Below, piece by piece: positions 20,771-33,860 of a stretch of 64,000 nucleotides of DNA. Made by a program: the position numbers and the translations under genes. This stretch comes from Miscanthus floridulus (lineage: Eukaryota > Streptophyta > Magnoliopsida > Poales > Poaceae). How positions within the stretch are numbered: the first letter of the stretch is position 1; each line of letters starts with the position of its first letter. The DNA lies in NCBI RefSeq assembly GCF_019320115.1, contig NC_089584.1, forward strand, positions 57,160,852-57,224,851, given 5' to 3'. The notes under the pieces are model-generated. The model was not told the DNA's origin. It searched no databases and saw only the letters and a program-made list of their open reading frames with translations.

Positions 20771-23700
20771 TGTCATAGAACCAACCAATTTATAAGAGTA
20801 CAAGTACAATGGCAGCCCGCAAGCGGTCGCACTATCATACTTGAACCCATATAAACCCAATAGTCCGTTGAGTACCATGATGGATCTCGATAAATGATTC
20901 ACAACAACCAAGATCATACATGATTCAACATACATGTCACATATTACATAAAGTTCATAGATACATTTCCATCATCACAGTATGAAACGAAGTTATTACA
21001 AACCAAGTTTGATAGATAAAAGCGGAAGCAAATTATGTTTGAAAGTAGCATTTGCCAACATAGTTTGATACAGTGCCAACATATGATCACAGTCCATAAA
21101 AGCATGTAGAAGGATTAAATAAGAAGCCTGCCCAAGGCATACTCTTCATCCACAGCAGGATAGAAGCAACTCTTGCAATAACCATGATAAACAGTGCCAT
21201 CTGCAATAATGGGAAATAAACCCTGAGTATGAGAAGGTACTCAGCTAGACTTACCAGTCATAAACTAGAAATAAAATGACTCTAAGGATTATGCAAGGCT
21301 GTATAAGTGGGGATAGCTTGACGACATTTGCATAAAAAGCGATTAACTCAGTTATACAATTATAATTCTGTTACCAAGTTAATTATGACTATCCATCTCT
21401 AAATTAGCAACTATCCTATGTCAAACATGTGGTATATCACTTTAAGAGCATACAATACTAACCATAGCAGGTATTGTACTTCCATGTTCATTTGAACCAT
21501 CCTATTCCGTAGTATAATTACTACAAGGTTGGAGCTAGCCAAGTTTCTCACTATCCGGGTGAGATGGTGATTCAAATCAATTTCAACTAGCTGGGAATTT
21601 ATTCCTAACACAAACCTAGGCAGACTAGATCAACAGTCACCTTAGGTCACCTTTGGTACAACTCAAGTACACATTTAATGGGTTCGCCCAGCGTCGCACA
21701 ATCAAGGACAACCAAATGCTAGGACATTTAGGCCCAGCCTACCCTTGGGCTTAGTCATGCTCCCAGCACATCCTTACTACCATCTAGAGTGCGCACTCTT
21801 ACAAAGCAGGGCCTAGCCTAAGTTGAGCTACTTGGCTTCACGGTCGGAATGAGTTATCTGGCCAGCTAAGTGATAGGCATGCGTTCAATCTTGTCAAACG
21901 GTCCAACAACGGTACGGTCCTTAATCGGCACAGACAGAATCACATGAGTCAACCCACATATAGATTCCGTCTGGCCTTGATTTACTTTTACCCCATGGTT
22001 CTTTTCCATGATAGCAAATATAGCCAATTGTGCTTCGGTATCCACCTATATCTCGCAGCTGATAGGAAATCACCCGACTTCTACTGGTCTAAGCATGGCT
22101 AAGCATATATTCGATCCTGGACCTATATAGGGTTAAAGGTAGTATTTATGGACAAGGAATTTATATGCATCAAGTGGTCCCAATCAACTCTTATAACCTA
22201 ATGCATCAATCATAAGGACTTGAGTAATATTTTGTGAAATACCGGGAGACTTAAAATGCTCTGGGGCTTGCCTTTCAGAAAGGAAGTGGGGTGGTGGTTA
22301 GGGCACTCCAAAAGCTCTTTTGGGTTCTGCTCCTCACCTTCGGGAGCTGCGGCTTGAGGAATCTCCTGCTGGTCCCCTTCCTCTCCTTCGTTGAACTCCA
22401 ACAACGTTATCTCCTCTATCGATCCTAGATGCATGAGTATGGCATAAGATATTGCGAATGCATACATGTTGACAAGTATAGTATGATGGTACATGATGAA
22501 TGGATTCTTGTAAGCATTCTAAACAACATGGCGTTAATGTAATAACAAGTGCATCACATTTTACTGAGTATGTGCATATCTCTTCTTGATTGTTTAATCA
22601 ACTACTTCAACAATGCATTTACTATACCGCAAAATAGTAGCTAGTTGTTTTACTTATAACTGAAGTTCTGCTTATCCAAATGTGGTGATCTTGGACTTTC
22701 TGGAAAGCTTATAAAATTATCTACAACTTTCTTTTAATACTCTCACTGTGATTCAAGAGTTATATAGGGCAAACAAATCATTCAATCAAATATATCCAGA
22801 AAGTAAACCTTTCGGACAGCAAAATTGTAACAGCTAGAACTCAAAAACTCTAAGTCCTAAGATGGTGAAAATTTCACACAAGGTATATTAGTAGGTTATC
22901 TACAACTTTGTTATTAACAAGTTTTCCAGCAGAGACCATTATCCATATGAAATCATTCACACCATCCAAACTATACATGCAGTCTTGTATTGGAATGATA
23001 AAGCGACAATTAGTTATTTGAATACAATCAGTGGCTTCTAAGCCTTACCATTGACACCAACAGTTACTATGCATCCTAAGAACCAAAGAAAACATCATGC
23101 TTAATCACAATCTAATTATTTAAATGCCTTTACCAATTTACTAAAATACTTAGGTTAAATAATAAACATATACCAAATATACATCATAAATTCTCAAAAA
23201 TTTACAGTGGCTTACTAGTGCTACCAATAGACTACTGTAAAAGTTTCATGCCATTTTATCAAGAAAAACACCCTATGAGAAAATGACAAGGCATAAAGGC
23301 TTAAAATAGCATAAATAGGAAACCCTAGTGAAAAGTGTCAAACAACAGATTTTATATTTTTCTTAGCATCCATAAGGTACTAGGACAACCTCCAACAAAT
23401 TTCATGAGTATTGGATTCATAAATAATTTATAAAAATTCATACAAGGATCACCTAATTATAAAAGGAAAATCTATAACTAAAAATCTATTCATGCACTGA
23501 CCATCAAATTTTTACTAGAGCTTACACTCATCAAGAAAAGCTCACCATATAAATTTCATAATTTTTGGAGCACAGGAACTCTAGAAATAATTTAAACAAG
23601 TTTGCATACATTTAAAAACACATTTCAAGTTTCATTTTAAATCTTCTGGAAACTCTACTACAAAAGCTAATATTATATTTTTAATAAATACTACACTTCC

Positions 23701-25591
23701 TAAGGAACACTACAAAATTTGGTTCACAATATTTGGATCCCTACAGCTCCACTTCTCATTTTTCAAATTTGCACATAAAATAGGAAATAAATGAACTATC
23801 CTAAAGCTCCACAGTCAGTGACAACTGGGACCCGCTGTCAGTCGGCCCCACGTGTCAGTGAAACAAAACAGGGCAGCAGCGCTACTTAATGCTTGCGCGG
23901 CTAGAGTTCACCAATGGCGAGCTCACCGGCGACGGCAAGTGGACCTACGTGTTCTACATAGCAATATGCGTTGAATGACCTAGGTGGTGGCAGTGAAGGT
24001 GTGGCGGAGCATGCTCATCGCCGGCCATGTAGGCATGGCGGCACTGCTCTACGGTGCGCTAATCATCACCGGCCATGGCGAAGCTAGGTGGGGCATGCTA
24101 CAGCATCATGATGACCTAGTGATGCTATTTCAACTACACAAGCCAGACAAAAAGCTCCAACAAGCTCTGGCCACGGCGCGGTGGCATGGAGGTGAGAACG
24201 CGGTGGCGCGGGTCGCCATGTTCCACGCCGGCGAGACCACTAACGGTGGTAACACCATAACATGAGCTAACACCCATCCTAACCAAACCCTAGCGCTAAT
24301 AATCAGAAGAAAAGCGTGCATGAGCCAAGCGGTGGCGAGTTTGCCGTGGAGGCGGCCATGGCGGCCAAGATTTCCGGTGAGAGGGGAAAAGGCAAATACG
24401 CACGCACCGAAGCTCTATCGACGTAGCGAATACATCAAGGCGGTGGAGGTGGACGTGGCATAGCTATGGGCGAGATGGAGGCGATGGTGGTGCGGTGGAG
24501 CACACGCGAGGCGACGGTGGAGGTGATGCTATGCTCAGTGGCATGGCTTGGTTCCGTGGCGAGAGGCAAAGCTAGCACTTGGGAGTGAGAGAGCTGATGG
24601 GAGTGAGTGGAATTAGAGCGCGGTGCAGTGCAGATAAGGGCTGCCAGTGCGCGGCGTCGAGGCTAGGCGTCGACTGATGGTGGCCACATGGTGGCCATGT
24701 TTTGTCCATGGTCGGCCATGACAGAGCATGACGCGGCGTCGATCAGGGCCTAAACCCGAGCCTAACAACGACATTTGTTGAAGCTCTATCTCCTAATCCA
24801 TGGAGCATTAGCACACACAAGCTGAATCAAAGTTGTAGCTCAATGTACCATTTGTAATTCTTATTAAAGGACTCAGTGCTAATTCACAACCATTCTCGAG
24901 TAATATCATCCCAAAATTGAGGTTATCAAACTGTCAGTGAAAATGACTTAGCGAAATTTGCTAAGTGTTGAAAATAGTGAATTGATGACTTTTGTGAGCC
25001 TAATTCAAGCATGTTTGGAGGTAAACTAGTCTATGACTGAAAAATAAAAGTTGTTCCCCTTATCAAATACTACAACTTTGCTTCAGTGACCACATCCATG
25101 CAAGGTCTCTATCATATGGTTCAAACTTGGTCAAACACATTACATTCACAAGATGACTTATACATGAACTATGACTTAAATACCAATTTAGCCCTAACCA
25201 TGAATACAAAAGTTGTTCATAATGATATCCTAAACATGTTTAAGCTATTTGTAAGGTCACACAATCATTTCATACATTGGTTACACATAAAGCTATCCAG
25301 GACAACATGCATAGCCTCACTTAAGTACTTGATCATACAAGGTGATCTTCATGAACCATGTTCCATTAGTCATCATAAGTGTAGCTAATATGTTTTAGTG
25401 ACTCACATCCAACATTTACATGTATTCACTCATGCTCATATGCATATATACAAGGAAACATAAAATAACAAGCAATGTTGCATATGTTTCAATCACATGT
25501 TTCAATTATAAAAGCTCAAATATGAATGCTTAATGCTCATGCTCATGCAATGCAAGTCAATTTATGCAAGGCTAACACCTAGGGTGTTATA
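20771..25591 (-). repeat. 3' LTR of Gypsy-2 (4821 bp)
   Basis: Plus-strand left end TGTCATAGAACC, right end GGTGTTATA (CA mutated to TA; the 5' LTR has GGTGTTACA). The right end is followed by the minus-strand polypurine tract. Mostly AT-rich, with a GC-rich island at about 23800-24780 that has gene-like composition but only short ORFs. Matches 32250-33860 plus 38116-41315. Confidence 0.9.
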
Positions 25592-25606
25592 GCTCCTCCC
25601 CCTTAT
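25592..25606 (-). other. Polypurine tract of Gypsy-2
   Basis: On the minus strand AAGGGGGAGGAGC lies immediately before the 3' LTR. Gypsy-3 has the matching AGAGGGAGGAGC at its own LTR border (45078-45089). Confidence 0.75.
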
Positions 25607-25634
25607 AAAAATCTCGTCCCGAGATTTGTAAGAC

Positions 25635-28600
25635 CTACCATTCTTGGAAAAAGGCAGGATAAACCTCTCATAAATAGTCCTCTCGATCCCATGTAGCATC
25701 TTGTTCACTGTGATTGTTCCACACCACCTTATAGAACTTAATGATCTTACTCCATGTTACTCTTTCCATCTCTTCTAACACTCAGATTGGCTTTTCTTCA
25801 TAGGTCAAATCCAATTGAAGTTTTATGTTGGTGGGTGCAATAGCTTCTTCAGGTACACGAAGACATTTCTTCAACTAAGAAACTTGGAAGACATCAAATA
25901 TTGCACTCATCTCTGGTGGAAGTTGTAACTTATAAGCAACATTCCCTTTTTGTTCCATAATCTTATATGGCCCTACATATCTAGGCACAAGCTTCTTTTT
26001 CACTCCAAATCTCTTCACCCCTTTCATGGGTGATACTTTCAAGTATACATAGTCACCCACTTCAAAAGTTAGTGGTCTTCTTCTTTTATCAGCATAACTC
26101 TTTTGTCTTGATTGAGCTGCCTTCATTTGCTATTGGATAATACGCACTTGCTCTTCAGCTTCATTGACAAAGTCAATACCAAAGTATCTCCTTTCACCAG
26201 GCTCAATCCAATTTAACAGAGTTCTACATTTTCTGCCGTACAAGGCTTCAAACGGAGCCATCTTGATGCTTGCTTGATAACTGTTGTTGTAGGAGAACTA
26301 AGCTAAAGGTAGCCATTTCTCCCATGAACCCTTGGAAGATATGACACAAGCTCTCAATAAATCTTCTAAGATCTGGTTTACTCACTCAGTCTGTCCTGAA
26401 GTTTGCGGATGGTATGCCAAACTTCTGATCAATTTAGTCCCCATGGCCTGGTGTAAGTGTTCCCAGAAATGAGCTATGAACTATGGTCCTTGATTTGAGA
26501 TTATGGTCCAAGGTACTCCATGTAGTCTCACAATCTAAGAAACATATAGTTCGGTGTATTTTGCTACGCGATCTGTGGTGTTTATCGGTATAAAATGTGC
26601 TGACTTGATGAGACAATCTACAATGACCCATATTGAGTCATGACCTCGCTGCGTTACTAGAAGGCCTATGATAAAGTCCATACTAATTTCATCCCATTTC
26701 CAACCTGGAATAGACAATGGCTGAAGTAATCTAGTAGATTTCATATGAATAGCTTTTACTCTACTGTAGTTATCGCAACTAGCGACATAGGCTACGATCT
26801 CCTTCTTCATCTTAGTCCACCAAAAATAGGTTTTCAAATCTTGATACATCTTACTGCTACCTGGATGGATAGACAATTTGGATGAATGAGCTTCCTCTAG
26901 GATTTGATTTCTAAGCACACGATTTTTCGATACCACAAGTCGGTCCTCAAACCATAGTACACCCTTTTTGTCCAATCTAAAATGCTTGGTTTCTTGCTCT
27001 TGCATCTTTCTCTTGATGTGACTTATACCTACATCTGTCTGTTGCAGCTCTATGATTTTGCTCTCAAGTGAACAACTGATAGTGATATTGTGCAATACAA
27101 CAGGATGTAACAAATTGAAGCCATCTTCCAACAATGCTTCTATAGTGTTGCAATGAGCTTTCCGACTGAGTGCATCGCCCACAACATTGGCTTTCCCCGA
27201 ATGGTAATGCACTTCCAAATTGTAGTCCTTAATCAACTCTAGCCATCTTCGCTGTCTCATGTTCAGCTCTGGTTGGGTAAAGATATACTTGAGACTTTTG
27301 TGGTCAGTATATATATGACATATATTGCCCAACAAATAATGTCTCTATATCTTTAATGCATGAACAACTATTGCAAGTTTTAAATCATGTGTGGGGTAGT
27401 TGACTTCATGTTTTCTCAACTACCGAGAAGCATATGCAAAAACTCTTCCTTCTTGCATGAGCATACACCCCAAACCTATACCTGATGCATCACAAAATAC
27501 ATCAAAAGGCTTCTCAATGTCGGGTTGTGCTAAGACAGGAGCTGTAGTTAACAGAGTCTTGAGGGTGTGAAAAGTTGCTTCACATTCTGGTGTCCAATTG
27601 TACTTCTCATCTTTCTGAAGTAGCCTAGTCATGGCCTTAGCTATTTTGGAGAAATCCAGAATGAAACGACGATAATATCCTGCTAACCCTAGAAAACACC
27701 GAACTTCATGAATCGAAGTTGGGGCCTTCCAATCCATGACCTCTTGTACTTTTGATGGGTCTACAGATATTCCATCTCTTGATAAGATATGACCTAAGAA
27801 AGGTACTTTGCTCAACCAAAATTCACACTTGCTGAACTTTGCATATAGCTTATGCTCCCTCAACCTGGATAGAACAATCCTCAGATGCTCTTCATGATCT
27901 ACCTCATTTTCCAAATAAATCAATATATCATCGATAAACACAACCACGGACTTGTCGAGCTCGGGCATGAATACCAAATTCATCAGGTACATGAAGTAGG
28001 CGGGAGCATTCATTAGTCCGAAAGACATAACCAAATACTCATATAAGCCATACCGAGTGGAGAAAGTAGTCTTAGGTATATCCTCTGGCCTAATGTTTAT
28101 CTAATGATAGCCTAATCTCAAGTCAATCTTGGAGAATACCTTTGCCTTTGCCAACTGATCGAACAAGATGTCGATGCGGGGCAACGGGTACTTGTTCTTG
28201 ATAGTCACAGCATTGAGTGGTCTGTAATCCACACACATTCTCAAGGACTTGTCCTTCTTCTTTACAAACAATGCTGGACATCCCCATAGAGATGAACTAG
28301 GTTGAATGAGACCCTTGTCCAATAGATCCTGTAACTAAATCTTAAGTTCTGCTAACTCATTTGGTGGCATCCTATAAGGTCTTCTTAAGATAGGTGACGT
28401 ACCTAGCACTAACTCAATCTTAAATTCCACATCCCTATTAGGTGGTAAACCTGGTAACTCCTCTAGAAATACATCCAGAAACTCACAAACCACTGGGATA
28501 TCATAAAGGGTAGTGGTTTGGATAGCACAAGCTAAGTGTTGGAGTTCAAAATTTTAGGAGAGTGGTACTAGAAAAGCATTTCCTCCCTTGGGTTCTCTCA

Positions 28601-30046
28601 ACATAATAGTACGAGTGCTAGTGTCAATGAGAACACCATGATCCTTCATCCAATTCATGCCTAAGATTACACTTATGGATAACCCGGGTAATATTATCAA
28701 ATCTGTTGTATACTCCCTCTCTAATATAGAGATGAGCACGTTCCTGACTATCTTATTTGTAGAAATAGTAGCCCCAGCCAAACTTATATTATAACCACCC
28801 TTGCTTACTTCAATGATTTTCTGATCATGTCTAGATGCAAATGCTTGACTCATAAATGAATGAGAAGCTCCCGAATCAAATAAAACAATAGCGGGATGCT
28901 TGTTGATAAGAAACATACCAGCCATGACAATTTCTCCCGTGGGCACTTCCTCAACAGCAGTATAGTGCATGTATCCCGGATGTGCCCTTGAGTTTGCCTG
29001 CCTCTGATTGTTCTTATTCTGATTGCCATTCTTTTTAGGGTGGGGCATTCCTTGGCCCAATGACCCACTTGATTGAAGTTGTAGCAAGGTTGATTACTCC
29101 TAGGTCCTATGGAGTTTCCTTGACCACCATTTCCTTTATGTAAGACAATAGTAAATGCCTTATGGAACACTTTCTGAGGCCTGCTATTCTAAGCTTTTAG
29201 GGATGGAGGCCTAAACTTGGGTGTAGGTGGGCGGAATGGTGGCCTAGCTGTGATAGGAGCTCTAGACTGTGAAGATCCAGAGGCACCAACCTCAAATGCC
29301 CTCTTGCGACCCTTAGATGTCGCATGCATGTTGTTATGATTTTTCTGGGTCAAAGCATCACTAATAAACTCATTATAGGTGGTGCACTTGGAATTGGCCA
29401 TGGTCTTCATCAGTTTGGTGCTAAGACCCCGCTTGAAGCTCTCTATCTTCTTCTCCTTAGTATCCACAAAACCTGGAGCATACCTAGATAGGTTATTTTA
29501 TGCATGCATATATTCTGTGAGGGTCTTTGTCCCTTGGGTGAGCCTCATAAATTCAGCTACCTTCATGCGCATTAGGCCTAGGGGAATGTGATGCCCCTGA
29601 AAAGCCAACTTGAACTGCTCCCATATTACTCACGCATTAGCAGGTAGAGAGGACAAGAAATGTGTCCACCAGATCCCTACTGGTCCCTACAACTGATGGG
29701 ACGCATACTCAACCTTCAGGTGCTCGATGACTCTTAGCAGATGAAACTTCTGCTCAATTGTGTTGAGCCACTTGTTCGCCTATAGGGGTTCTGCTGCCAC
29801 CTTGAAGATAGGAGGCTTCATATCTAGAAATTCCTTGAAGGTACTGTGCTGATTAGGCTTGGGCCCTTGTTGCTGTGGGTGGGCACGAGCTATGTCCTGC
29901 GCAATGAGGCATAGAGCTTCCTCCATTGTTCTTTGGCTTCCCAAGAATTGGGCAAAGAACTCCTAAGTAGACGATGGTGGCGGTGGTGGTAAGTCATCGT
30001 CGTTGCCATCATGGCTGCTACTAGCTCCTATGCGGGTGTGAGTCAT
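25635..30046 (-). pseudogene. Decayed gag-pol polyprotein of Gypsy-2 with chromodomain
   Basis: Likely start at 30046 (Met-Thr-His-Thr-Arg), stop at 25635-25637. Gag core about 29900-29200; the zinc knuckle near 29095-29055 has its second Cys replaced by Phe (Gypsy-1 keeps Cys). Protease Asp-Ser-Gly near 28880-28870. RT about 28400-27700 with Phe-Ile-Asp-Asp at 27938-27927. RNase H about 27540-27150. Integrase about 27000-25900 with core Met-Asp-Phe-Ile-Ile-Gly near 26690. The C-terminal chromodomain (about 25800-25640) ends Thr-Trp-Asp-Arg-Glu-Asp-Tyr. Stops are TAG or TGA almost throughout; one TAA is in gag near 29500. Frameshifts occur near 26530 in the integrase. The chromodomain places it among chromoviruses. 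Confidence 0.88.
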
Positions 30047-30415
30047 CTGCGAAGTTGCAACAATAAGCGATTATTGGTTGATGTCAAAAGATTGCAGATG
30101 AATTTATAATCATGCCAAATTGAAATTACTAGAGACAATCTCAAATTCATACAATAAAAATAGAGGCATAATAATTCATTCTCGCAACATGACACCACCA
30201 ATTTGATCACTTATCAGACTCATAGCACGTTAACATTCAAATCATGATCACTGATAAATTAACTGGAATTTGCATTAGCGTTTAACCAAACATGCGATAG
30301 TCATGCAAATAACAATATTACATGATAGTCCAATCACCAACACAAAATTCAAACTACAGGACCATTACATAACCAGCGATGATACATTAAGCATTTCTAC
30401 TAAGCACTTGGCGAT

Positions 30416-31477
30416 CTAATCCTCATCATGATCATTATCGAGGTCAGAGATAGGATCATCTCCTTCCTTAGGCTCCACTTCTTCCTCATCCTCCTCTTCA
30501 TCTTCCTCCATATTAGGACCATCTTTTTCTCCATCAAGGATTGGGTTCAACTGGTTATTCAAATAATGCACCTCATGCTGAAGGTCCATCACTCAAAGCT
30601 GAGCTTGTGCAAGCTGCTGACGTAAGCCCCTTTCAGCATGGTCCTGCATGTTACTCATGTTGCGGTGCCTATCTCATTCTATCCTTGCTACAGCGGCATG
30701 ATTGTTTGCTGCATCTTGCTGGCATATAGCTGTGGATGCCTCAGCATGGGTGGCCTCCAACTGCTCCCACAGTCCTGCAAGCAATGCTTGATCATCAACT
30801 CTTCCTTCTTGGGCTGCTGCTCTCTATTGATCCACTTGCTCCATTTGGGTATGGAGATGGCCCAAAGCTGCATAGGCTTGGTCAGATTCCCATTGGGCTT
30901 TACTTGCTTCTTTCTTATGCTTGCACACACACTTCTTGAGCTTATGTTGTGCGGCTTCAGCTCTCATGAGCTTATCCATGCAAGTGGTGTATGATTCCTG
31001 CCAGAAATCCCTGGTGTCCTAGCGTGTACAAAACATCTTCATCACCACAAACATGGCACTCATGGCAGGACTAGAGCTATTGACCCGCTTATCCCGGTCT
31101 CTAATCAATGCATTGTGGTTGCGTTGTTCCCATATTGCTGTGGATGGATCCACCCACGGAAAAATACCCGCGGCACTGCCGGTAAGTGCATTCCCATGCT
31201 GCTGATAGATCTGACTCAAAACCTTAATGGCCACTACTTGGGCAGCCTCCCAAGGAGTTTTCCCTTCTGATTCCACCTTCCACTCCTGCCAGAAGGGTGC
31301 CTGTGTGTAGGCTGGTATAGTTAGCCGCACCTCATACCATGGCTATCCCTCCAAGTACTCTTCATTCCAATGATAAAGGGGCGGTTCATGGTACCCCACA
31401 AAGTGCAAAACTCTGCACAGTAGAGTAGGCATTTTGAAAACCATCAGGAAATTCTCACATCCAACTGGTGCTGCCAT
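30416..31477 (-). pseudogene. orf0: extra reading frame between PBS and gag of Gypsy-2
   Basis: A 354-codon frame from ATG at 31477 to TAG at 30416 on the same strand as gag, ending 370 bp before the gag start. I see no frameshift. It is interrupted only by three TAG (one at 31345-31343, one at 31021-31019, one near 30830) and two TGA codons further on. The N-terminal two thirds is rich in Trp and aromatic residues (Thr-Pro-Trp-Glu-Ala-Ala; Phe-Pro-Trp-Val-Asp-Pro). A Gln/Ala/Glu-rich coiled-coil-like stretch follows, and the last 30 residues are almost all Glu and Asp. I recognise no domain. From memory, some rice gypsy elements with long LTRs also carry an ORF before gag; not verified. Confidence 0.7.
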
Positions 31478-32235
31478 CTGTATGATCAACATGTATAACT
31501 TTGTGTGAGATAAGGCCATAATGGATAAGAGTTACATAACTGAGTAAGAAATTTATAAGGGGAGGAACAATGTACTTAATTGAATGGTGATTATCATGAT
31601 GCATGCTCGTTCCGTACATCCTCACAAACTTAGGAAAAATTATTTGTAACGACATATACGGTGGCATACATACGTTCTCTCATCTATAGCATAACTAGTT
31701 GAGCTACATGTTTCGTTGTTAGTGTACCAACATAAAAGTTTCATTTTAGCCCATTCCATAATGAAATATGCAGAATGTAAATCTAAATACTTCCATATAT
31801 GTATACCCATACACATATACTTCCATATCAAAGCTACCCAATAACAGTTTATACCCACAATTAAATACGCACCACATACACATGTGAGCATGCGTACATA
31901 GTCGTACCAAAGCTAACTTTCCTCGACCGCACGCTCACATCTTGTGGTTATGCCACTCATCAACTTACCTTGGCGTAGAGGCATTTGATCCATACATTAC
32001 CATTCAAATGAATGACATCCATACAATAGCACGCCATATGGACGATGAAATTAAAACCCCCAAGTTAGTACTTAAGTAGCCACCTAATAGTCCTTAACTT
32101 GGGCATAAGGAAAGTGATCACTGGCACACTTTAGATTTCAAATACCTATTTATATAGCTATAGGTTGCTAGAAAGGGTTTTGGAAAACAAAAACTTTTGT
32201 TTTAAATACACATGTGACAATTAACGTTGAACCTT
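31478..32235 (-). other. Untranslated leader of Gypsy-2
   Basis: AT-rich sequence between the primer-binding site and orf0. No coding frame or secondary feature recognised. Confidence 0.5.
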
Positions 32236-32247
32236 GCTCTGATACCA
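32236..32247 (-). other. Primer-binding site of Gypsy-2 (initiator tRNA-Met type)
   Basis: On the minus strand TGGTATCAGAGC, the standard site complementary to the 3' end of plant initiator tRNA-Met, two bases inside the LTR end at 32250. Confidence 0.9.
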
Positions 32248-32249
32248 GC

Positions 32250-33860
32250 TGTCATAGAACCGACCAATTTATAAGAGTATAAGTACAATGGCAGCCCACA
32301 AGCGGTCGCACTATCATATTTGAACCCATATAAACCCGGTAGTCCGTCGAGTACCACGATAGGTCTCGATAAATGATTCATAATAACCAAGATCGTACAT
32401 GATTCAACATACATGTCACATATTACATAAAGTTCACAGATACATTTCCATCATCAGAGTATGAAACAAAGTTATTACAAACCAAGTTTGATAGATAAAA
32501 GCGGAAGCAAATTAAGTTTGAAAGTAACATTTGCCAACATAGTTTGATACAGTGCCAACATACGATCACAGTCCACAAAAGCATGTAGAAGGATTAAATA
32601 AGAACCCTGCCCAAGGCTTACTCCTCATCCACAGCGAGATAGAAGTAACTCTTGCAATAACCATGATAAACAGTGCCATCTACAACAATGGGAAATAAAC
32701 CCTGAGTACGAGAAGGTACTCAGCTAGACTTACCCATCATAAACTAGAAATAAAATGACTCCAAGGATTATACAAGGCTATATAAGTGGAGATAGCTTGA
32801 CAACATTTTGCATAAAAAGCGATTAACTCAGTTATACAATTATAATTCTATTACTAAGTTAATTATCACTATCCATCTCTAAATTAGCAACTATCCTATG
32901 CCAAACATGTGGTATATCACTTTAAGAGCATACAATAGTAACCATAGCTATATTGTACTTCCATATTCATTTGAACCATCCTATTCCATAGTACAATTAC
33001 TACGAGGTTGGAGCTAGCGAAGTTTCTCACTATCCGGGAGAGACGGCGATTCGAATCAATTTCAACCAGATGGGAATTTATTCCTAATACAAACCTAGGC
33101 AGACTAGATCAACAGTCACCTTAGGTAACCTTTGGTATAACTCAAGTACACATTTCACAGGTTCGCCCAGCGCTGCACAATCAAGGACAACCAAATGCCT
33201 AGATGTTCAGGCCTAGCCTACCCTTGGGCTTAGTCTGGCTCCCCGCACATCCTTACTACCCTCTAGAGTGCGCACTCTTATAGAGCAGGGCCCATCCTGA
33301 GTTGAGCTACTCGGCTTTGTGGTCGAAATGAGTTATCTAGCTAGCTAAGTGATAGGCATGTGTTTAATCTTGTCAAAAGGTCCAACAATGGTACGATCCT
33401 TAATCGGCACAGACGGAATCACATGAGTCAACCCACACATAGACTCCGTTCGGCCTTGATTTACTTTTACCCCATGGTTCTTTTCGACGATGGCAAATAT
33501 AGCCAACCGTGCTTCGGTATCCACCTATATCTCGCAGGTGATAGGAAATCACCCGACTTCTACTGGTCTAAGCATGGCTAAGCATATATTCGATCCTATA
33601 CCTATATAGGGTTAAAGGTAGTATTTCTGGACAAGGAATTTATATGCATCAAGTGGTCCCAATCAACTCTTATAACCTAATGCATTAATCATAAGGACTT
33701 GAGTAATATTTTGTGAAATACTAGGAGACTTAAAATGCTTCAGGGCTTGCCTTTCAGAAAGGAAGTGGGGTGGTGGTCAGGGCACTCTAAAAGCTCTTCT
33801 GGGTTCTGCTCCTCACCTTTGGGAGCTGTAGCTTGGGGAATCTCCTGCTGGTCCCCTTCC
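32250..33860 (-). repeat. 5' LTR of Gypsy-2, left part
   Basis: Starts TGTCATAGAACCGACC and matches 20771-22376 of the 3' LTR. It ends at CTTCC (33856-33860), the target site of the CRM-like element; the LTR resumes at 38116. Confidence 0.9.

Noticed and set aside
22210..22494. Minus-strand ORF of 94 codons in the Gypsy-2 LTR
   Set aside because: In the other LTR copy the same region is split by the CRM-like insertion and differs by stops; no family recognised.
23984..24265. Plus-strand ORF in the GC-rich island of the Gypsy-2 3' LTR
   Set aside because: The equivalent region of the 5' LTR (about 39730-40000) has stops in the same frame, and no protein family is recognisable.
25086..25388. 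100-codon ORF, also present at 40748-41125
   Set aside because: Lies inside both Gypsy-2 LTRs in antisense; the similarity is that of the DNA repeat, with low-complexity composition and no known domain.
32236..32247. tRNA-Met-like fragment as an RNA gene
   Set aside because: Only the 12-base primer complement is present at an LTR border; no cloverleaf follows here or at 20097, 34882 or 59561.
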